Assembly (NCBI GenBank): GCA_916048095.2
Contig: OU696580.1
Coordinates: 3,595,202 to 3,659,201, forward strand
Source: Sacculina carcini
Lineage: Eukaryota > Arthropoda > Thecostraca > Sacculinidae
Length of the DNA: 64,000 bases
Direction of reading: 5' to 3'
In this document: positions 12,271 through 22,985 of the stretch, piece after piece
Layout of the letters: the number at the start of each line of letters is the position of its first letter
Position numbering within the stretch: position 1 is the first letter of the stretch
The notes under the pieces: generated by a model
The model's database searches: none
What the model was told of the DNA's origin: nothing
Seen by the model: only the letters and a program-made list of their open reading frames with translations
Program-made: the position numbers and the translations under genes

Positions 12271-13805
12271 TGTGCACCCCAGTGTGTGGCGAGATGAGAA
12301 ATACATGATCTCGTGCGTGATCTTGTGATCACAAACACACGCAGTGCTTGTACAAGTACACTTGCACGAATACAAGTGAGTACTCACACACAACTTGTAT
12401 ATACAAACACTCATTGCACTGAAAACCGAGGACTGAGTGTGTGTGAGATGCTGAATTACTCGTGAGTTTCTGTTTGTGTGGATGATACTGCTCGTAGGAT
12501 TTCAGGATAATAATAATACTAATTATAATATTGTTATTAATATAAATAATAATATATATGAATAAAAATATAATAATGATAATGGTGATGTGGATAATGA
12601 TGTGATAAAGTGAATTGAATTGCAGCTTGTGAAGATAGTAGAGAATAATAAATCATTCATTGAAGCAATATTCTCGGTGATGAGCTGGACAGGATGTGGA
12701 GGATTTGAAACAATTTATGCTGTGCTGTCCAGCATTTGATGAGGAAAAAATATAAGATAAAAAATTTCAACGGCCATGTAAAAAGAATAAAGGAGAACTT
12801 ATAGGCGAGCTGCTGTTCAATGCCAATAAAAAACTATTAAAAAACAAATATTAAATATAAACCGAACAAAGTATTCAATTAATAAAAATTAGTATTAAAG
12901 AAAAGAGAAGAAAGAACAAGGAAAACAGATATAGAAAAGTTGGATAATAGGACATAGTCATAGCAATACTGCCGACCTCAATATGAACCTCAACCTGGCG
13001 CATATGACACATTTCAACTGTTGAAATGTTGCAATATCGAGCAATTGACACCTGCTACATTTAATATATAATTGTGTTAATTAATTCAACTAATTTTCGA
13101 TTATAATGTTAATCGTATTTTTATCATTAATTCATTTGTACTTCAAAAGTTTGTGCAAATTGAAACTCAATATAATGATTTGAAATTATCGTACAATTCA
13201 ATTGTTCAATGAGCCAAGACTTATTGACAGCAAATGAACAAAAGGTGTTTCTCGTGTGCTGTGAGATGCAGCAAAAGCAATGCAAATACACATTTGCTGG
13301 CGCGGGAATATGTACGTGCAGTTAATTATCATAAAATAATGCAAAACTATACATAAAATATTTTATGTTTATTTTTACGAGGGGAAAGTTTGTCGAACAA
13401 AGATCGAAAAGATGCAGGAGCCTAGCAGCCTGAAGCTGGTGCTGTGCCGTCCTGCGGCGAACCGGAAACAACCACCGCACGTCTGAGTGCAGCAACCGGA
13501 AATGAGCGGAAGCTGGCTCTAGCAGCACACACGGTCACATTCAGACATATTAGTTCAGTGCTTGAGTGCAATAATTATTTATACACGGACAAAGGGCCAA
13601 TGATCGGGCGGTCTTTATGTGCTTCCTTTGTGGTATACTCCACCGGGCTGCATAAACCCCCGACATGATAAGATTAATGATAACACAAGACATTCATAAG
13701 TTTACTGCCTGATATAAACATATTATTATATTACATTACATCTATACACATCACACTTGAACAATATTCACACATGTCATATCAAGGTGGTTTCAGTGTT
13801 AACAC
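12271..13805. other. Non-coding stretch with a small CpG-richer patch
   Basis: AT-rich apart from about 13385-13640, which is more balanced in composition. Overlapping opposite-strand frames there (13322-13528 and 13444-13668) show no motif, and no splice-supported gene is visible. Confidence 0.45.
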
Positions 13806-13807
13806 AC

Positions 13808-13912
<105 letters not shown>

Positions 13913-14162
13913 CTCACAAACATCACCTACTCTGAGTAATCACCTCGCATCACCAATTACACATCAACAATTACACGTCACCAATTACATATCAACAATC
14001 TGCTGTTACCGGCTCGTGAGCTGCTTACATTTTCTTGCTTGACATACGAGAGTAGTTCGTAGAGTAGCTCGTAGGCCTGCTTAATTTGATTGGTTCTGCC
14101 TAATTTGATTGGTTCTGCTTAATTTGATTGGTTGTTGACGCGTTCGTTTTTGCATCCAATAC

Positions 14163-14245
14163 TCCACACAAAGACAGGCATACAGACACACAGACACACA
14201 CAAACACATATACACACATACACACACGTACATACACACATACGA

Positions 14246-14278
<33 letters not shown>

Positions 14279-14322
14279 AGCAAATACACTTTGTTACACA
14301 CACACCCGTACACACACACACA

Positions 14323-14376
<54 letters not shown>
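14163..14376. repeat. Compound CA microsatellite
   Basis: CA with TA, GA and CG interruptions, longest pure run about 14310-14374. Confidence 0.9.
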
Positions 14377-14378
<2 letters not shown>

Positions 14379-14439
14379 TACCACATATACACGCACCAGA
14401 AAACGCTTTGTATTTGAAACATGTGTCAATCTGAACTAT

Positions 14440-14668
14440 CATGTGTGAACCATGCTATCATGTGTGAGTCATACTATCATGTGTGAGTCATACTATCATG
14501 TGTGAGTCATACTATCATGTGTTAGTCATGATATCACGCGTGAGTCATACTATCATGTGCGAGTCATACTACCATGTGTGAGTCAAACTATCATGAGTGA
14601 GTTATACTATCATGTGTGAGTCATACTATCATTTGTGAGTCATACTATCATGTGTGAGTTATACTTGC
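14440..14668. repeat. 19-bp minisatellite, about 11 copies
   Basis: Unit ACTATCATGTGTGAGTCAT with scattered substitutions, such as ATATCACGCGTGAGTCAT and CATGAGTGAGTTAT. Confidence 0.9.
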
Positions 14669-15111
14669 ACCTCATCAGGTTTGCACTTGACAATCTCATA
14701 TTGGGAATAATACAAATATTATCTCATATATTGTCTTCATATAATGCACAAGTATTAGCCATAACGACACAGATATATTCGGCTTATGATTGTGCAATAC
14801 AGATTTAATAGACAACACATCAACACTTATTCAATGACAATACTGATCTGGCTGCACCTGAATATCGTAAAACTTAACCAGAATTTTACTGGGCAAGGAA
14901 AAGCTGGAAATATTAGCAGCATCACATTGTTGAATAACATATATTGGGATTAATTTGATGAAGGATTTGGAAGGAATTCGATGAACTGTCTGGCTCCATT
15001 CTAACTCCACATTCCAATGAGCATTTGCTGAATTATGACTGTTTTTTCACAAACAGCTCGGGTAACTTGAACAGTTTCTGTTGCAGAAATAAAACTAAAA
15101 TGTATTCAGAC
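14669..15111. other. Non-coding stretch
   Basis: AT-rich, no features recognised. Confidence 0.5.
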
Positions 15112-15209
15112 AGGCGCGCGTGGGCATCACCGCCCCACGCGCGCCTACAAGACGTCACAGTCCGATCGCACCACAAACACGACTCCTAGCTCACACCGTG
15201 ACACACGGG

Positions 15210-15246
<37 letters not shown>

Positions 15247-15500
15247 GCGCGCACAGGCCTAACACCCACCGCCACAACCAATCAGCGGCGAGCGATTGAC
15301 CGGCTCGCCGCCGCGGGGCATGCACACTTCACTAAACGCATACACACGCACACCGAAACAACTACACACACTCGCTCACACACTCTCGCACGCAATATAC
15401 AATTCAACTATACGCGATCACACATAGACACACTAACACGTTCACGCACTCACAATCTTTCACACACACTCTCTCTCTCACTACACACGATCACACCACA
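15112..15500 (+). repeat. GC-rich dispersed repeat, copy 1, with terminal hairpin
   Basis: Starts with a perfect 13-bp inverted repeat (15112-15124 and 15134-15146, AGGCGCGCGTGGG) around a 9-nt loop. From about 15170 to 15500 it matches, in inverted orientation, 61388-61735. Shared blocks include ACACGGGAGCAC, a CA run, CCACCGCCACAACCAATCAG, CGGCTCGCCGCCG and CGTTCACGCACTCA. It has no coding capacity. The class is unknown. Confidence 0.75.
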
Positions 15501-15539
15501 GTTTCATATTGTAGTATTCACCGTTGAATGTCATATTGT

Positions 15540-15850
15540 GTTTGTGCCTGTGTGCATGTGTGTGCATGTGTGCGCGTGTGCATTATATAATATTAATATT
15601 TGTGTTTTATTATATGATCATTGTTTAATTATACCATCTAGGTATAGGGAAAACCGGTGTGCTATGTGTATGTGTGCTTGTTTATGTCTGTGTATGTCTG
15701 TGTATGTGTTTGTGTATAGTTGTGTGTGCGTGTATTTTTGTGTGTGCATGTGTGTTTGTCTGCACGTATGTGTGTGTGTGTGTGTTTGTTTGTCTGCACG
15801 CGTATATGTGTGTGTGTGTGTGTGTGTGTGTTTGTGTTTGAGTGTTTGTG
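15540..15850. repeat. TG-rich compound microsatellite
   Basis: Two TG-rich segments (15540-15582 and 15660-15850) separated by AT-rich sequence. Open frames are artefacts. Confidence 0.85.
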
Positions 15851-15961
15851 TGTTGTGGTTGTGTCATTAGTGTACTTCATTGTTCGACGCGCAAATGCCA
15901 CCTGCCGTGAAATAACCTCTGTCCGTCAATTAACCTGATTCAATCTGCACACTCGACCGTG

Positions 15962-16042
15962 AACACACACATACACACACACACACATATATATACACAC
16001 ACATACACATATACACACACATACACATATACACACACATGA
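15962..16042. repeat. CA/TA microsatellite
   Basis: ACACACAT units with TATATA and ACATATAC phases. Confidence 0.85.
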
Positions 16043-16258
16043 AGTATAGTTTCCCATACAGGTGTTGATGTCTGGAATCAGTTAGGAGAGGATATTGTAG
16101 GAGCGAAAAGCGTAGGAACATTTAAAGAGAGACTGGATATACTGGCAATATGTGTGAAATTTCAGGGAGGATAGGTTAGATGATGGGTTGGAGACAGGAC
16201 TCCACGAGCACAGCTCATACCCTGTGGCAATTAGATAGGGGAGTACAAATAGGTGAGT
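16040..16258 (+). pseudogene. LINE ORF2 C-terminal fragment
   Basis: The + strand encodes a piece resembling the extreme C-terminus of a non-LTR retrotransposon polyprotein: DVWNQLGEDIVGAKSVGTFK followed by ERLD. This matches the family pattern V-WN-LP-x-VV-AxSV-xFKxRLD that ends CR1/Jockey-type ORF2 proteins. The downstream tail (WRQDSTSTAHTLWQLDRG) continues in a shifted frame. It is flanked on both sides by CA microsatellites and has no RT core, so it is a decayed 3' end. LINE identity is secure; the clade is not. Confidence 0.7.
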
Positions 16259-16497
16259 ATACATACACATACATACACACATACACACATAAACATACAC
16301 ACATACACATAAACATACATACACACACACTAACACGCACATATACACAAACACACATAAACGCATACTCACATACACGCGCGTGCACAAACGTTCGTAC
16401 ATACACGCATGTACGTACATACACGCATACACGCATGTACGTACATACACGCATGTACGTACATACACGCATACACGCATGTACGTACATACACGAG
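16259..16497. repeat. CA and ACGTACATACACGCATG tandem tract
   Basis: CA-rich first half, then at 16398-16495 a higher-order repeat of TACATACACGCATGTACG units containing the palindrome CATGTACGTACATG. Confidence 0.85.
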
Positions 16498-17440
16498 CAT
16501 CAAGTCATACACATGTTATCAAGGTATGATGCGGCTGAATAAACTCTACAAAATCTTTGTTGAGTTGTCTTTCTATAATTTATAATGTAACTTTCTATCT
16601 TATAAAGTTGTTTTTATAACTTGTCTCTGGTGCAGTTATTGGTTTTTATTTGAGTTTTTGATGAGCTCACATGACGCACTATGTATATATAACATGTATA
16701 TACTGGTCGGTTTTTTAGTTTCATCTATTTATATTATCATTTTGCTCATTATTATTATACGGTTCTATAATTATATTATCTTGCTTTGTCTTTAGTACGT
16801 TTGTGTATATACATTTTCATTTGATTTTTTATTTTAAAATGTCATTTTATTTTTGTTTCTTTAAAAACTTATTTCTTACTTAGCTTTTATCTTCCTTAAT
16901 AAACTATTATATATATTTTTGTCTTTGTATCTTTTGGACGCTTCCAGTACATCCGACTCCACAAGGTAGTAATAGTTCTTACACTTCACATTACATTGTA
17001 TTTGCCTGTAATTACTAATAATAAAAATAATAATAATACATGCCTCATACCTATGAAGTGCACAAAATGGACGTCATGCAGTAGATAAACTGAAGTGATC
17101 CACCTCGATGACAATTGGTTATGTATTACATTTTGCCATCAGTTCAAACCATGTAACACGTGACAATATTTAGTAGAATGGCTCATAATTACTGGAGCAC
17201 ATACTATTTGTATTTGTACTTACTCTTAAACAAAATGCACACATATTACAGGTAGCAAATATTTCACTAACATTTCATCATGATGTGGTGATTATCAATT
17301 CATTTTGTTCCTGATTTTTTTCACTATGCGACCTAATCTGAATAATACTTACTAAAAATATTTTCCGGGTGCAAGCTGGATCACCGTGCATGTGCATGTG
17401 TGTACGTGTGTGTGTGTGCATGTGTTTGTCATTATGTTGA
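16498..17440. other. AT-rich stretch with dispersed repeat, copy 2
   Basis: No gene. The block 16925-17042 is homologous to 3838-3958 (CTTTTGGACGCTTCCAGTAC, then TTTGCCTGTAATTA and an AATAATA tail) and is probably the 3' end of a retroposon. Confidence 0.5.
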
Positions 17441-17449
17441 TCATTGTTG

Positions 17450-17589
17450 CGTTCAGTCTGTCATTTGTCATTCTTCCGCTCTTATCTTCCCATTCGATAT
17501 CAGTTGGTGTGTACCAGTGCTTCTTGTATTGAGTCATTTCCATTCCCATGCTGTGTCCCACAGGGATCAGCCCTAAGTCCTCTTGTGTT
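17450..17589 (+). pseudogene. LINE reverse transcriptase, 5' part, split by CsRn1 element
   Basis: The frame ending at the LTR retrotransposon reads LSFFRSYLPIRYQLV and then CCVPQGSALSPLVF. This is the RT palm signature (G)VPQGSxLxPLLF preceded by the LSWFxSYLxxRxQxV motif of CR1/Jockey-like LINEs. The frame continues after the inserted element at 22100 (see 22100-22900). The catalytic YADD box is missing from the rejoined copy, so it was already defective. A relic, not a functional gene. Confidence 0.85.
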
Positions 17590-17789
17590 TGTGGCCGCCG
17601 TCTGTTATTTCTATTTATTTAATAGTTAAATATCATGCAATTGTTATATTGTTTCTGTTTTATTATTAGACCTTGTGTGCGCCAAATGTGAAGGTGTAAA
17701 GACAACAACACATCGTGCTTCTGTAAATACACCAGTTGTTCGTTGCAGCTCGTGTGTGTTAATTACTCGTTACTGTAGGCGTTCCTACA
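17590..17789 (+). repeat. 5' LTR
   Basis: Begins TGTGGCCGCCGTCTG and ends GGCGTTCCTACA. Identical by eye over 200 bp to 21896-22095. It would carry the promoter; no obvious TATAAA is present, only AT-rich segments (TTATTTAATAG, TTTTATTATTAG). Confidence 0.95.
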
Positions 17790-17791
17790 AG

Positions 17792-17807
17792 TGGTGACCC
17801 CGACTCC
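17792..17807 (+). other. Primer-binding site, tRNA-Trp
   Basis: TGGTGACCCCGAC begins 2 nt after the LTR. It is complementary to the 3' end of eukaryotic tRNA-Trp (GTCGGGGTCA plus CCA), which primes minus-strand synthesis in CsRn1-clade elements. The match runs 13 nt. Confidence 0.8.
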
Positions 17808-17908
17808 AATTTTTTTATATAGATATATCTATCATCTGCATGTAGATATTTTTTTTTCATAACATTTTGATTGTTCTGTGTTTTTTCATCGTTTTTGTAT
17901 CGTTGACG

Positions 17909-18682
17909 ATGTCTAACACCGGTAGCATACACGCGGTAAGGGTGGAATTACCTGTTTTTGACTGCGAGAATGTGGATGTGTGGCTCGCCATGTGCGACAA
18001 CCTCATGGCCGACGGTGGTCTTACGTGTCAAACCACCATGTTCCGAAAATTATTGGCCAAATTGCCTCCGTCGCATTTTCGCATGGTGATGGATCTGGCC
18101 ACTCAGGTGCCCCTCGCCACTGACTGCTACGATCAGCTGAAAGAAAGGCTAAAGCAGCGTCTCCAGCTCACTCCGGCGGAACGCTTACAGCGCCTCTTGA
18201 GTCTGCCGCAGCAGCTTGGCTCGAGGAAACCGTCGGAGCTTTTCGGAGACCTCGCGGCTTTGTATCCGAATGATACAGATCACGAAATAATTCGCGAGAT
18301 ATTTCTAATCCGAGTGCCAAATGATCTCCGGCTTCTTTGTCGCGAGTGGCTGGTCACGATGAGCTTGCGTGAAGCGGCTCTTCGCGCTGACGCCTTTCAC
18401 CAGCCAGCTGCGTCTTCTGCAGTGTTCACGGCCCAGGTGGTCAGTGAAGCTGCTGCTCCTGCGACTGATGAGCCGGAGAACCATCTTGTTGCCGCTGCCA
18501 CAGGTCCTCGTCAGCGTCCCAGTCGTCAGAGACAACCGCAAGCAGCCCAGCCATCTGTGAACGACTTCGTTAATCGCTGGTGCCGTCTACACCGTAAATA
18601 TGGACCCGCTGCGCGTCGTTGCCTGGGATCGTGCACTTTCCACGCAGACGTGCCGGGAAACGACAGCGGCAGCCGGCGGTAA
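17909..18682 (+). CDS. gag: Gag polyprotein of CsRn1-type retrotransposon
   Basis: A 257-residue protein if started at the Met (17909) beginning MSNTGSIHAV. An upstream Met at 17867 would add a hydrophobic leader and is less likely. The central part is the alpha-helical capsid region, with PAERLQRLL and GSRKPSELFGDL matching the LTPxxRLxxLL...GDRKPSxLLxxM pattern of invertebrate gypsy Gags. Near the C-terminus CRLHRKYGPAARRCLGSC forms the C-x2-H-x9-C-x3-C nucleocapsid box (CHCC instead of the usual CCHC), typical of the CsRn1 clade. The last 64 nt overlap pol, which lies in the -1 frame, so Pol is probably made by ribosomal frameshifting. No internal stop. Confidence 0.93.
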   Translation: MSNTGSIHAVRVELPVFDCENVDVWLAMCDNLMADGGLTCQTTMFRKLLAKLPPSHFRMVMDLATQVPLATDCYDQLKERLKQRLQLTPAERLQRLLSLPQQLGSRKPSELFGDLAALYPNDTDHEIIREIFLIRVPNDLRLLCREWLVTMSLREAALRADAFHQPAASSAVFTAQVVSEAAAPATDEPENHLVAAATGPRQRPSRQRQPQAAQPSVNDFVNRWCRLHRKYGPAARRCLGSCTFHADVPGNDSGSRR

Positions 18683-21600
18683 TGACGGCCCACGACTGCC
18701 GTAAGAAGTGCCGTCTTTTATTCGTTACGGATCTCACAGGCCGTAGATATCTGGTGGACAGCGGGTCGGAGGTGTCGTTACTGCCGGCCCCCTCGGGATG
18801 TTCAGCCGCATTGAGTCAGCCGGTACTCCGCGCCGCCAATGGTACCTCCATATCTGTCTACAAGGTAAACCACCGTGTGGATGTAGACTTAGGTCTTGGC
18901 CGAGTGTACTCGTTTGGTTTTTTTGTGGCGGCAGTTCCGACTCCAATCCTCGGTGCTGACTTTTTGCGGGAATTCGGCCTCATGGTCGATATGACAAAAC
19001 ATCGGCTGATCGACAGCGCCACCTTTTTGTCAACCAGCAGTTCACCTCAACACACCGACCGGTATCCAGTCATTGTTCATGTCAGCACCGTCCAGCGACG
19101 AGAGCAGGACGGCGAAGGGTTTGCTGATGTTCGTCGGTCGAGCGAGTTTTTGAAACTCACAGTTCCGCCAACAGGGTTTCCTGTGGTATCCGTACCCGGT
19201 GTGAAACACCGCATCATCACTCGCGGCAACCCGGTGTTTGCTAGACCACGACGTCTCATGCCGGCCAAGCTAGCGGCCGCCAAGCGGGAGCTCGATGAGC
19301 TAGTGGAACGTGGCATCCTGGTACCATCATCTTCTTCATGGTCGAGCCCAATCCACCTGGTCCAGAAGGATGGTGGCGCTTCGTTCAGAATGGTTGGGTG
19401 TTACGAACGCCTCAACGCCATCACTGTCCCAGACAGATATCCTGTGCCGCACATGCAGAGCTTCGCTGATCGTCTCTCAGGTGCCACCATTTTCAGCACA
19501 GTCGATCTGCCAAGAGCATTTGCTCAGGTTCCTGTGCATAAAGACGACCAAGATAAGACAGCCATTACCACTCCCTTCGGGCTGTTTCAGTACACCCGCA
19601 TGCCCTTCGGTCTCTGCAACGCGGCACAGACGTTTCAGAGGTTGATGGACACGGTTCTCAGGGGAATGCCGCGGGTGTACTGTTACCTAGACGACATTCT
19701 CATCTACTCGCCCGATGCTGCAACTCACCGCAGGGACTTGCAGGAGCTTTTTCGCCGTCTGAGCAAAGCTGGGTTGGCTGTCAAACCGGAGAAGTGTGTT
19801 TTTGGCGTCAGCAAGGTCCGCTTCGTTGGCATGGAGGTGTCCGCCCGTGGCATTGCACCTCTTCCCGACAAAGTGGAGGATTTGCTGTCCATGCCGCCGC
19901 CGCGAGATCCAGCGGATTGCAGAAAATACCTGGGCATGGTGAACTTCTTTCATCGGTTCATCCCTAATCTGGCGTCGATTCTGCAGCCACTTCATGACAC
20001 GGCGAACGCGAAGCGCGGGTTTACCTGGGGTCCGCGCCAAACAGCAGCCTTCGAGAAATCCAAATCTGCGCTGGCCGCCGTATCCCAGCTTGCGTACCCT
20101 CGACACGACGCCATCACAAAGGTCGTCGCGGACGCATCGGACCACGCCGTCGGCGCGGTCATTTTGCAGCTGCAGGAAGGCAGATGGGTGCCTCTGGCAT
20201 ACCATTCTCGTGTGTTGGCCGGTGCCCAGCTGAGATGGTGCACAGGAGACAAGGAGCTGTTTGCCATTTTCAGCGTCTTGAAGCGTTTCAGGCATTTGCT
20301 TGAAGGTCGTCCAGAACTGCAGCTGTGGACGGATCACAAGCCGTTGACGCACGCGTTCACGAGCATGTCCGAGCGTTCGGCACGTGTACAGCGTCAACTG
20401 GCTTTCATCAGTGAATTCTCCACCGACATCAGACACATTAGCGGCCGAGACAACGCGGTGTCTGATTACCTGAGTCGACCACCGGTCTCCGTCACGGAAC
20501 ACCAGGTCTCACAGCTTGATGTCGTCGCTCAGCAAGGTCTGGACATCAGAAGGATCGCCATCGCGCAGCAAGGTGCCGCAGACGTTTCTGAACTCGCCGC
20601 CTCCCCGTCGCTTTGTGTTGAACGTCGAGAGGTCGAGGGTGTCCCGGGTGGCCTGCTAGTTGACGTGTCTAATGGTGTTGATCGTCCTCTTGTACCTGAG
20701 TCGCTCCAGCACGATATCTTCTGTTCATTTCACAACATGCACCATCCTAGTGCACGAGCAACACGTCGCTTGATTTCCGAGCGCTTTGTTTTCAAACGCA
20801 TCGGATCAAAGGTTTCAACCTGGGCGAAGAACTGTGTCCCTTGTCAGCAGTGCAAAGTCGGTCGTCATCAGCGCTCGGCTCTGCGTCGTCCTGCCACACC
20901 GTCCGGCCGATTTGAGGCCCTGCACGTTGACATCGTCGGTCCGCTTCCTGAAGCAAACGGGTACCATTACCTGTTTACTATCGTCGACAGGTACACACGC
21001 TACCCGGATGCTGTGCCAATGACGGACGCATCGGCTGCTTCGTGCGCACGTGCACTGCTGGAATGGACTTCACGTTTCGGCATGTGCTTGTGCATCACAT
21101 CAGATCGCGGACGACAGTTCGTATCTGATCTGTGGTCAGAGTTCTGGTCCATCCTGGGAGTGGCTCACAAAACAACATGCGCGTATTCTCCTCAGCAGAA
21201 CGGATTGGTGGAGCGGATACATCGTCAATTGAAGGCGTCTCTCACCGCTGCACTGGAGAGGTCCACAAACTGGCTCATCGCTTTACCTGTTGTGCTGATG
21301 GGCATGCGAGCTTCTTATAAACCAGACATCAACTCGTCTTCAGCAGAGCTTGTCTTGGGAGAGAAAATGCGTCTGCCGGGCCAGTTCTTCTCTCAAACGA
21401 CTCCAGCGCCGGCTTGTGAGACTGCTCGACAACTGGCAACTGCCATCTCCCAGCTGCGACCGACACCAACATCCTGGCATCGGAGTTCTGACGCCGAACG
21501 CCCATTTGTCTCGCAGCCGCTGAAAACAGCGACACACGTATTTGTCCGCGTCGATGCTGTACGCCCGCCTTTGACACCACCTTACCGTGGTCCATATGCT

Positions 21601-21870
21601 GTAATCAAGCGGGGTGACAAAGCTTTTGTCCTGGACATCAACGGAAGACTAGACACCGTCGCCCTTGACCGGCTGAAACCAGCATTCTCGGAGAACAGTG
21701 ACGCGCCCTCTCCTGCTTCGGCATCGGCTCTTCCGAACGGAACACCAGCAGCCACTTCAACGACTCAGACACCTCCCATTCCAGCTGAACCATCTCTCAC
21801 ACAGTGTCCAGACAGAATTGTGTGGTCACGGCGCGCCCGACTGGTTCGCGTCCCCAGACGCTATCGGTAA
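18619..21870 (+). CDS. pol: Pol polyprotein (protease, RT, RNase H, integrase)
   Basis: One uninterrupted frame of 1,083 codons. In order: an aspartic protease with LVDSGSEVSLLPA (active-site DSG at residues 47-49); reverse transcriptase from about residue 190, with FSTVDLPRAF, PFGLFQYTRMPFGLCNA and catalytic YLDD at 356-359; RNase H with VVADASDHAVGAVILQ, DKELFA and LWTDHKPL; an integrase zinc finger HHPSARATRR...CVPCQQC; and the integrase core with HVDIVG, TSDRGRQF and NGLVERIHR, spaced D-35-E. The C-terminus YRGPYAVIKRGDKAFVLDI...LDRLKPAF is the usual end of CsRn1/Mag-like integrases. Unusual: the conserved RPCGDYRRLN motif reads FRMVGCYERLN. The first Met is only nominal, since translation probably enters from gag by a -1 shift. 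Confidence 0.96.
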   Translation: MPGIVHFPRRRAGKRQRQPAVMTAHDCRKKCRLLFVTDLTGRRYLVDSGSEVSLLPAPSGCSAALSQPVLRAANGTSISVYKVNHRVDVDLGLGRVYSFGFFVAAVPTPILGADFLREFGLMVDMTKHRLIDSATFLSTSSSPQHTDRYPVIVHVSTVQRREQDGEGFADVRRSSEFLKLTVPPTGFPVVSVPGVKHRIITRGNPVFARPRRLMPAKLAAAKRELDELVERGILVPSSSSWSSPIHLVQKDGGASFRMVGCYERLNAITVPDRYPVPHMQSFADRLSGATIFSTVDLPRAFAQVPVHKDDQDKTAITTPFGLFQYTRMPFGLCNAAQTFQRLMDTVLRGMPRVYCYLDDILIYSPDAATHRRDLQELFRRLSKAGLAVKPEKCVFGVSKVRFVGMEVSARGIAPLPDKVEDLLSMPPPRDPADCRKYLGMVNFFHRFIPNLASILQPLHDTANAKRGFTWGPRQTAAFEKSKSALAAVSQLAYPRHDAITKVVADASDHAVGAVILQLQEGRWVPLAYHSRVLAGAQLRWCTGDKELFAIFSVLKRFRHLLEGRPELQLWTDHKPLTHAFTSMSERSARVQRQLAFISEFSTDIRHISGRDNAVSDYLSRPPVSVTEHQVSQLDVVAQQGLDIRRIAIAQQGAADVSELAASPSLCVERREVEGVPGGLLVDVSNGVDRPLVPESLQHDIFCSFHNMHHPSARATRRLISERFVFKRIGSKVSTWAKNCVPCQQCKVGRHQRSALRRPATPSGRFEALHVDIVGPLPEANGYHYLFTIVDRYTRYPDAVPMTDASAASCARALLEWTSRFGMCLCITSDRGRQFVSDLWSEFWSILGVAHKTTCAYSPQQNGLVERIHRQLKASLTAALERSTNWLIALPVVLMGMRASYKPDINSSSAELVLGEKMRLPGQFFSQTTPAPACETARQLATAISQLRPTPTSWHRSSDAERPFVSQPLKTATHVFVRVDAVRPPLTPPYRGPYAVIKRGDKAFVLDINGRLDTVALDRLKPAFSENSDAPSPASASALPNGTPAATSTTQTPPIPAEPSLTQCPDRIVWSRRARLVRVPRRYR

Positions 21871-21885
21871 TCGGTGCCTTGCACC

Positions 21886-21895
21886 TGAAGGGGGC
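21886..21895 (+). other. Polypurine tract
   Basis: GAAGGGGGC immediately precedes the 3' LTR and would prime plus-strand DNA synthesis. Confidence 0.75.
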
Positions 21896-22095
21896 TGTGG
21901 CCGCCGTCTGTTATTTCTATTTATTTAATAGTTAAATATCATGCAATTGTTATATTGTTTCTGTTTTATTATTAGACCTTGTGTGCGCCAAATGTGAAGG
22001 TGTAAAGACAACAACACATCGTGCTTCTGTAAATACACCAGTTGTTCGTTGCAGCTCGTGTGTGTTAATTACTCGTTACTGTAGGCGTTCCTACA
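21896..22095 (+). repeat. 3' LTR
   Basis: Identical by eye to 17590-17789. Followed by the second TGTT target duplication at 22096-22099. Confidence 0.95.
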
Positions 22096-22099
22096 TGTT

Positions 22100-22900
22100 C
22101 AATGTTTACTCTAAAATCTTTGCGGAATACATCCAAGTACTTACCTCGTCTGATTCTATTAAAAAATCTTCTGTTTCTTCATTCTTGGATGACATTGAGA
22201 CTTGGTCTTTTCCCACAAATTCAAGCTCAATCCAGAAAAGACAAAATATGTCTTCTCCTATATACAGTTACTTCTCACTCAAAATATAACCTTAGACGTC
22301 TTACTAGACGATTCGCATTTTTTGATTTTCTAGATCTGATATTATTAGATTTTGTAACTTTCATACTAGGCGAATTTATTCTATCCGTAGATATTTAACT
22401 GTCTCTGCTGCCTTCAAACTAGCTAATCATTTCATTCTCAATAAGATAAACAATATTGTTATCTCAATAAGAGATACAATATTGTTACTCGCTCTTTCTT
22501 TCTCTGAACCACCGCCAGCTTCGCAAACTTCAATCTGTTATTGGAAAAGCCTGTCGTCTAATCTACAATCTCCCTGCTGGCTCTCATGTCTCTCCCTTTC
22601 TAAAAAAATTAGGACTTCTTCCTATTAAGGCACTTATTGACTACCGCGTCTGCTTAATTATTCATTCTACTCTAATTCTACGTAAGATCCCGCATTTATT
22701 CGATCTTCTGTATTTTAAGAAATACACTCGTACACTTAGGTCATCTTATGATTCTCGTCTCTTAGTGGAACCTGATTTTCCTTCTCACTATAATCGCTGT
22801 TTCTCTATTTTAGGGCTCCGTATTCACAATAAGCTCTCCCCATCACAACGTTCCAATGAAATTCCTCTATGAAATTGTTCTTGATGTAGTCTTATCATAG
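22100..22900 (+). pseudogene. LINE reverse transcriptase, 3' part
   Basis: Removing the LTR element and one TGTT makes the frame run straight on: PLVF joins NVYSKIFAEYI. Further on come a KFKLNPEKTKYV box (the RT thumb-proximal LKLNxxKTE motif) and, after a frameshift, SVIGKACRLIYNLPAGSHVS, LGLLPIKALIDYRV, RKIPHLFDLLYFKKYTRTLR and LGLRIHNKLSPSQRSNEI. These are the ordered C-terminal motifs of CR1-like LINE ORF2 proteins. Frameshifts and a missing YADD segment show it is long dead. Confidence 0.85.
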
Positions 22901-22985
22901 TTTGAAAATTCAGATAACATTGTCTATACTAGCGAAGAATATATAGGTTTAATTTCTCTTTGCTCAGTTTTTCCATCTTTCGCTC

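Larger units (their letters stand above)
17590..22095 (+). mobile_element. Complete CsRn1-type Ty3/gypsy LTR retrotransposon
   Basis: This is a 4,506-bp element with 200-bp LTRs that I read as identical. They begin TG and end CA and are flanked by a 4-bp target duplication TGTT (17586-17589 and 22096-22099). The primer-binding site follows the left LTR and a G-rich tract precedes the right LTR. Gag and Pol overlap in different frames, and both are open without internal stops. The Gag zinc finger is of the C-H-C-C form and the primer site matches tRNA-Trp, two established hallmarks of the CsRn1 clade. Identical LTRs and intact ORFs indicate a very recent insertion. It sits inside an older LINE in the same orientation. 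Confidence 0.95.

Noticed and set aside
19687-20502. 271-codon minus-strand frame
   Set aside because: Antisense shadow of the CsRn1 pol gene, with no motif of its own.
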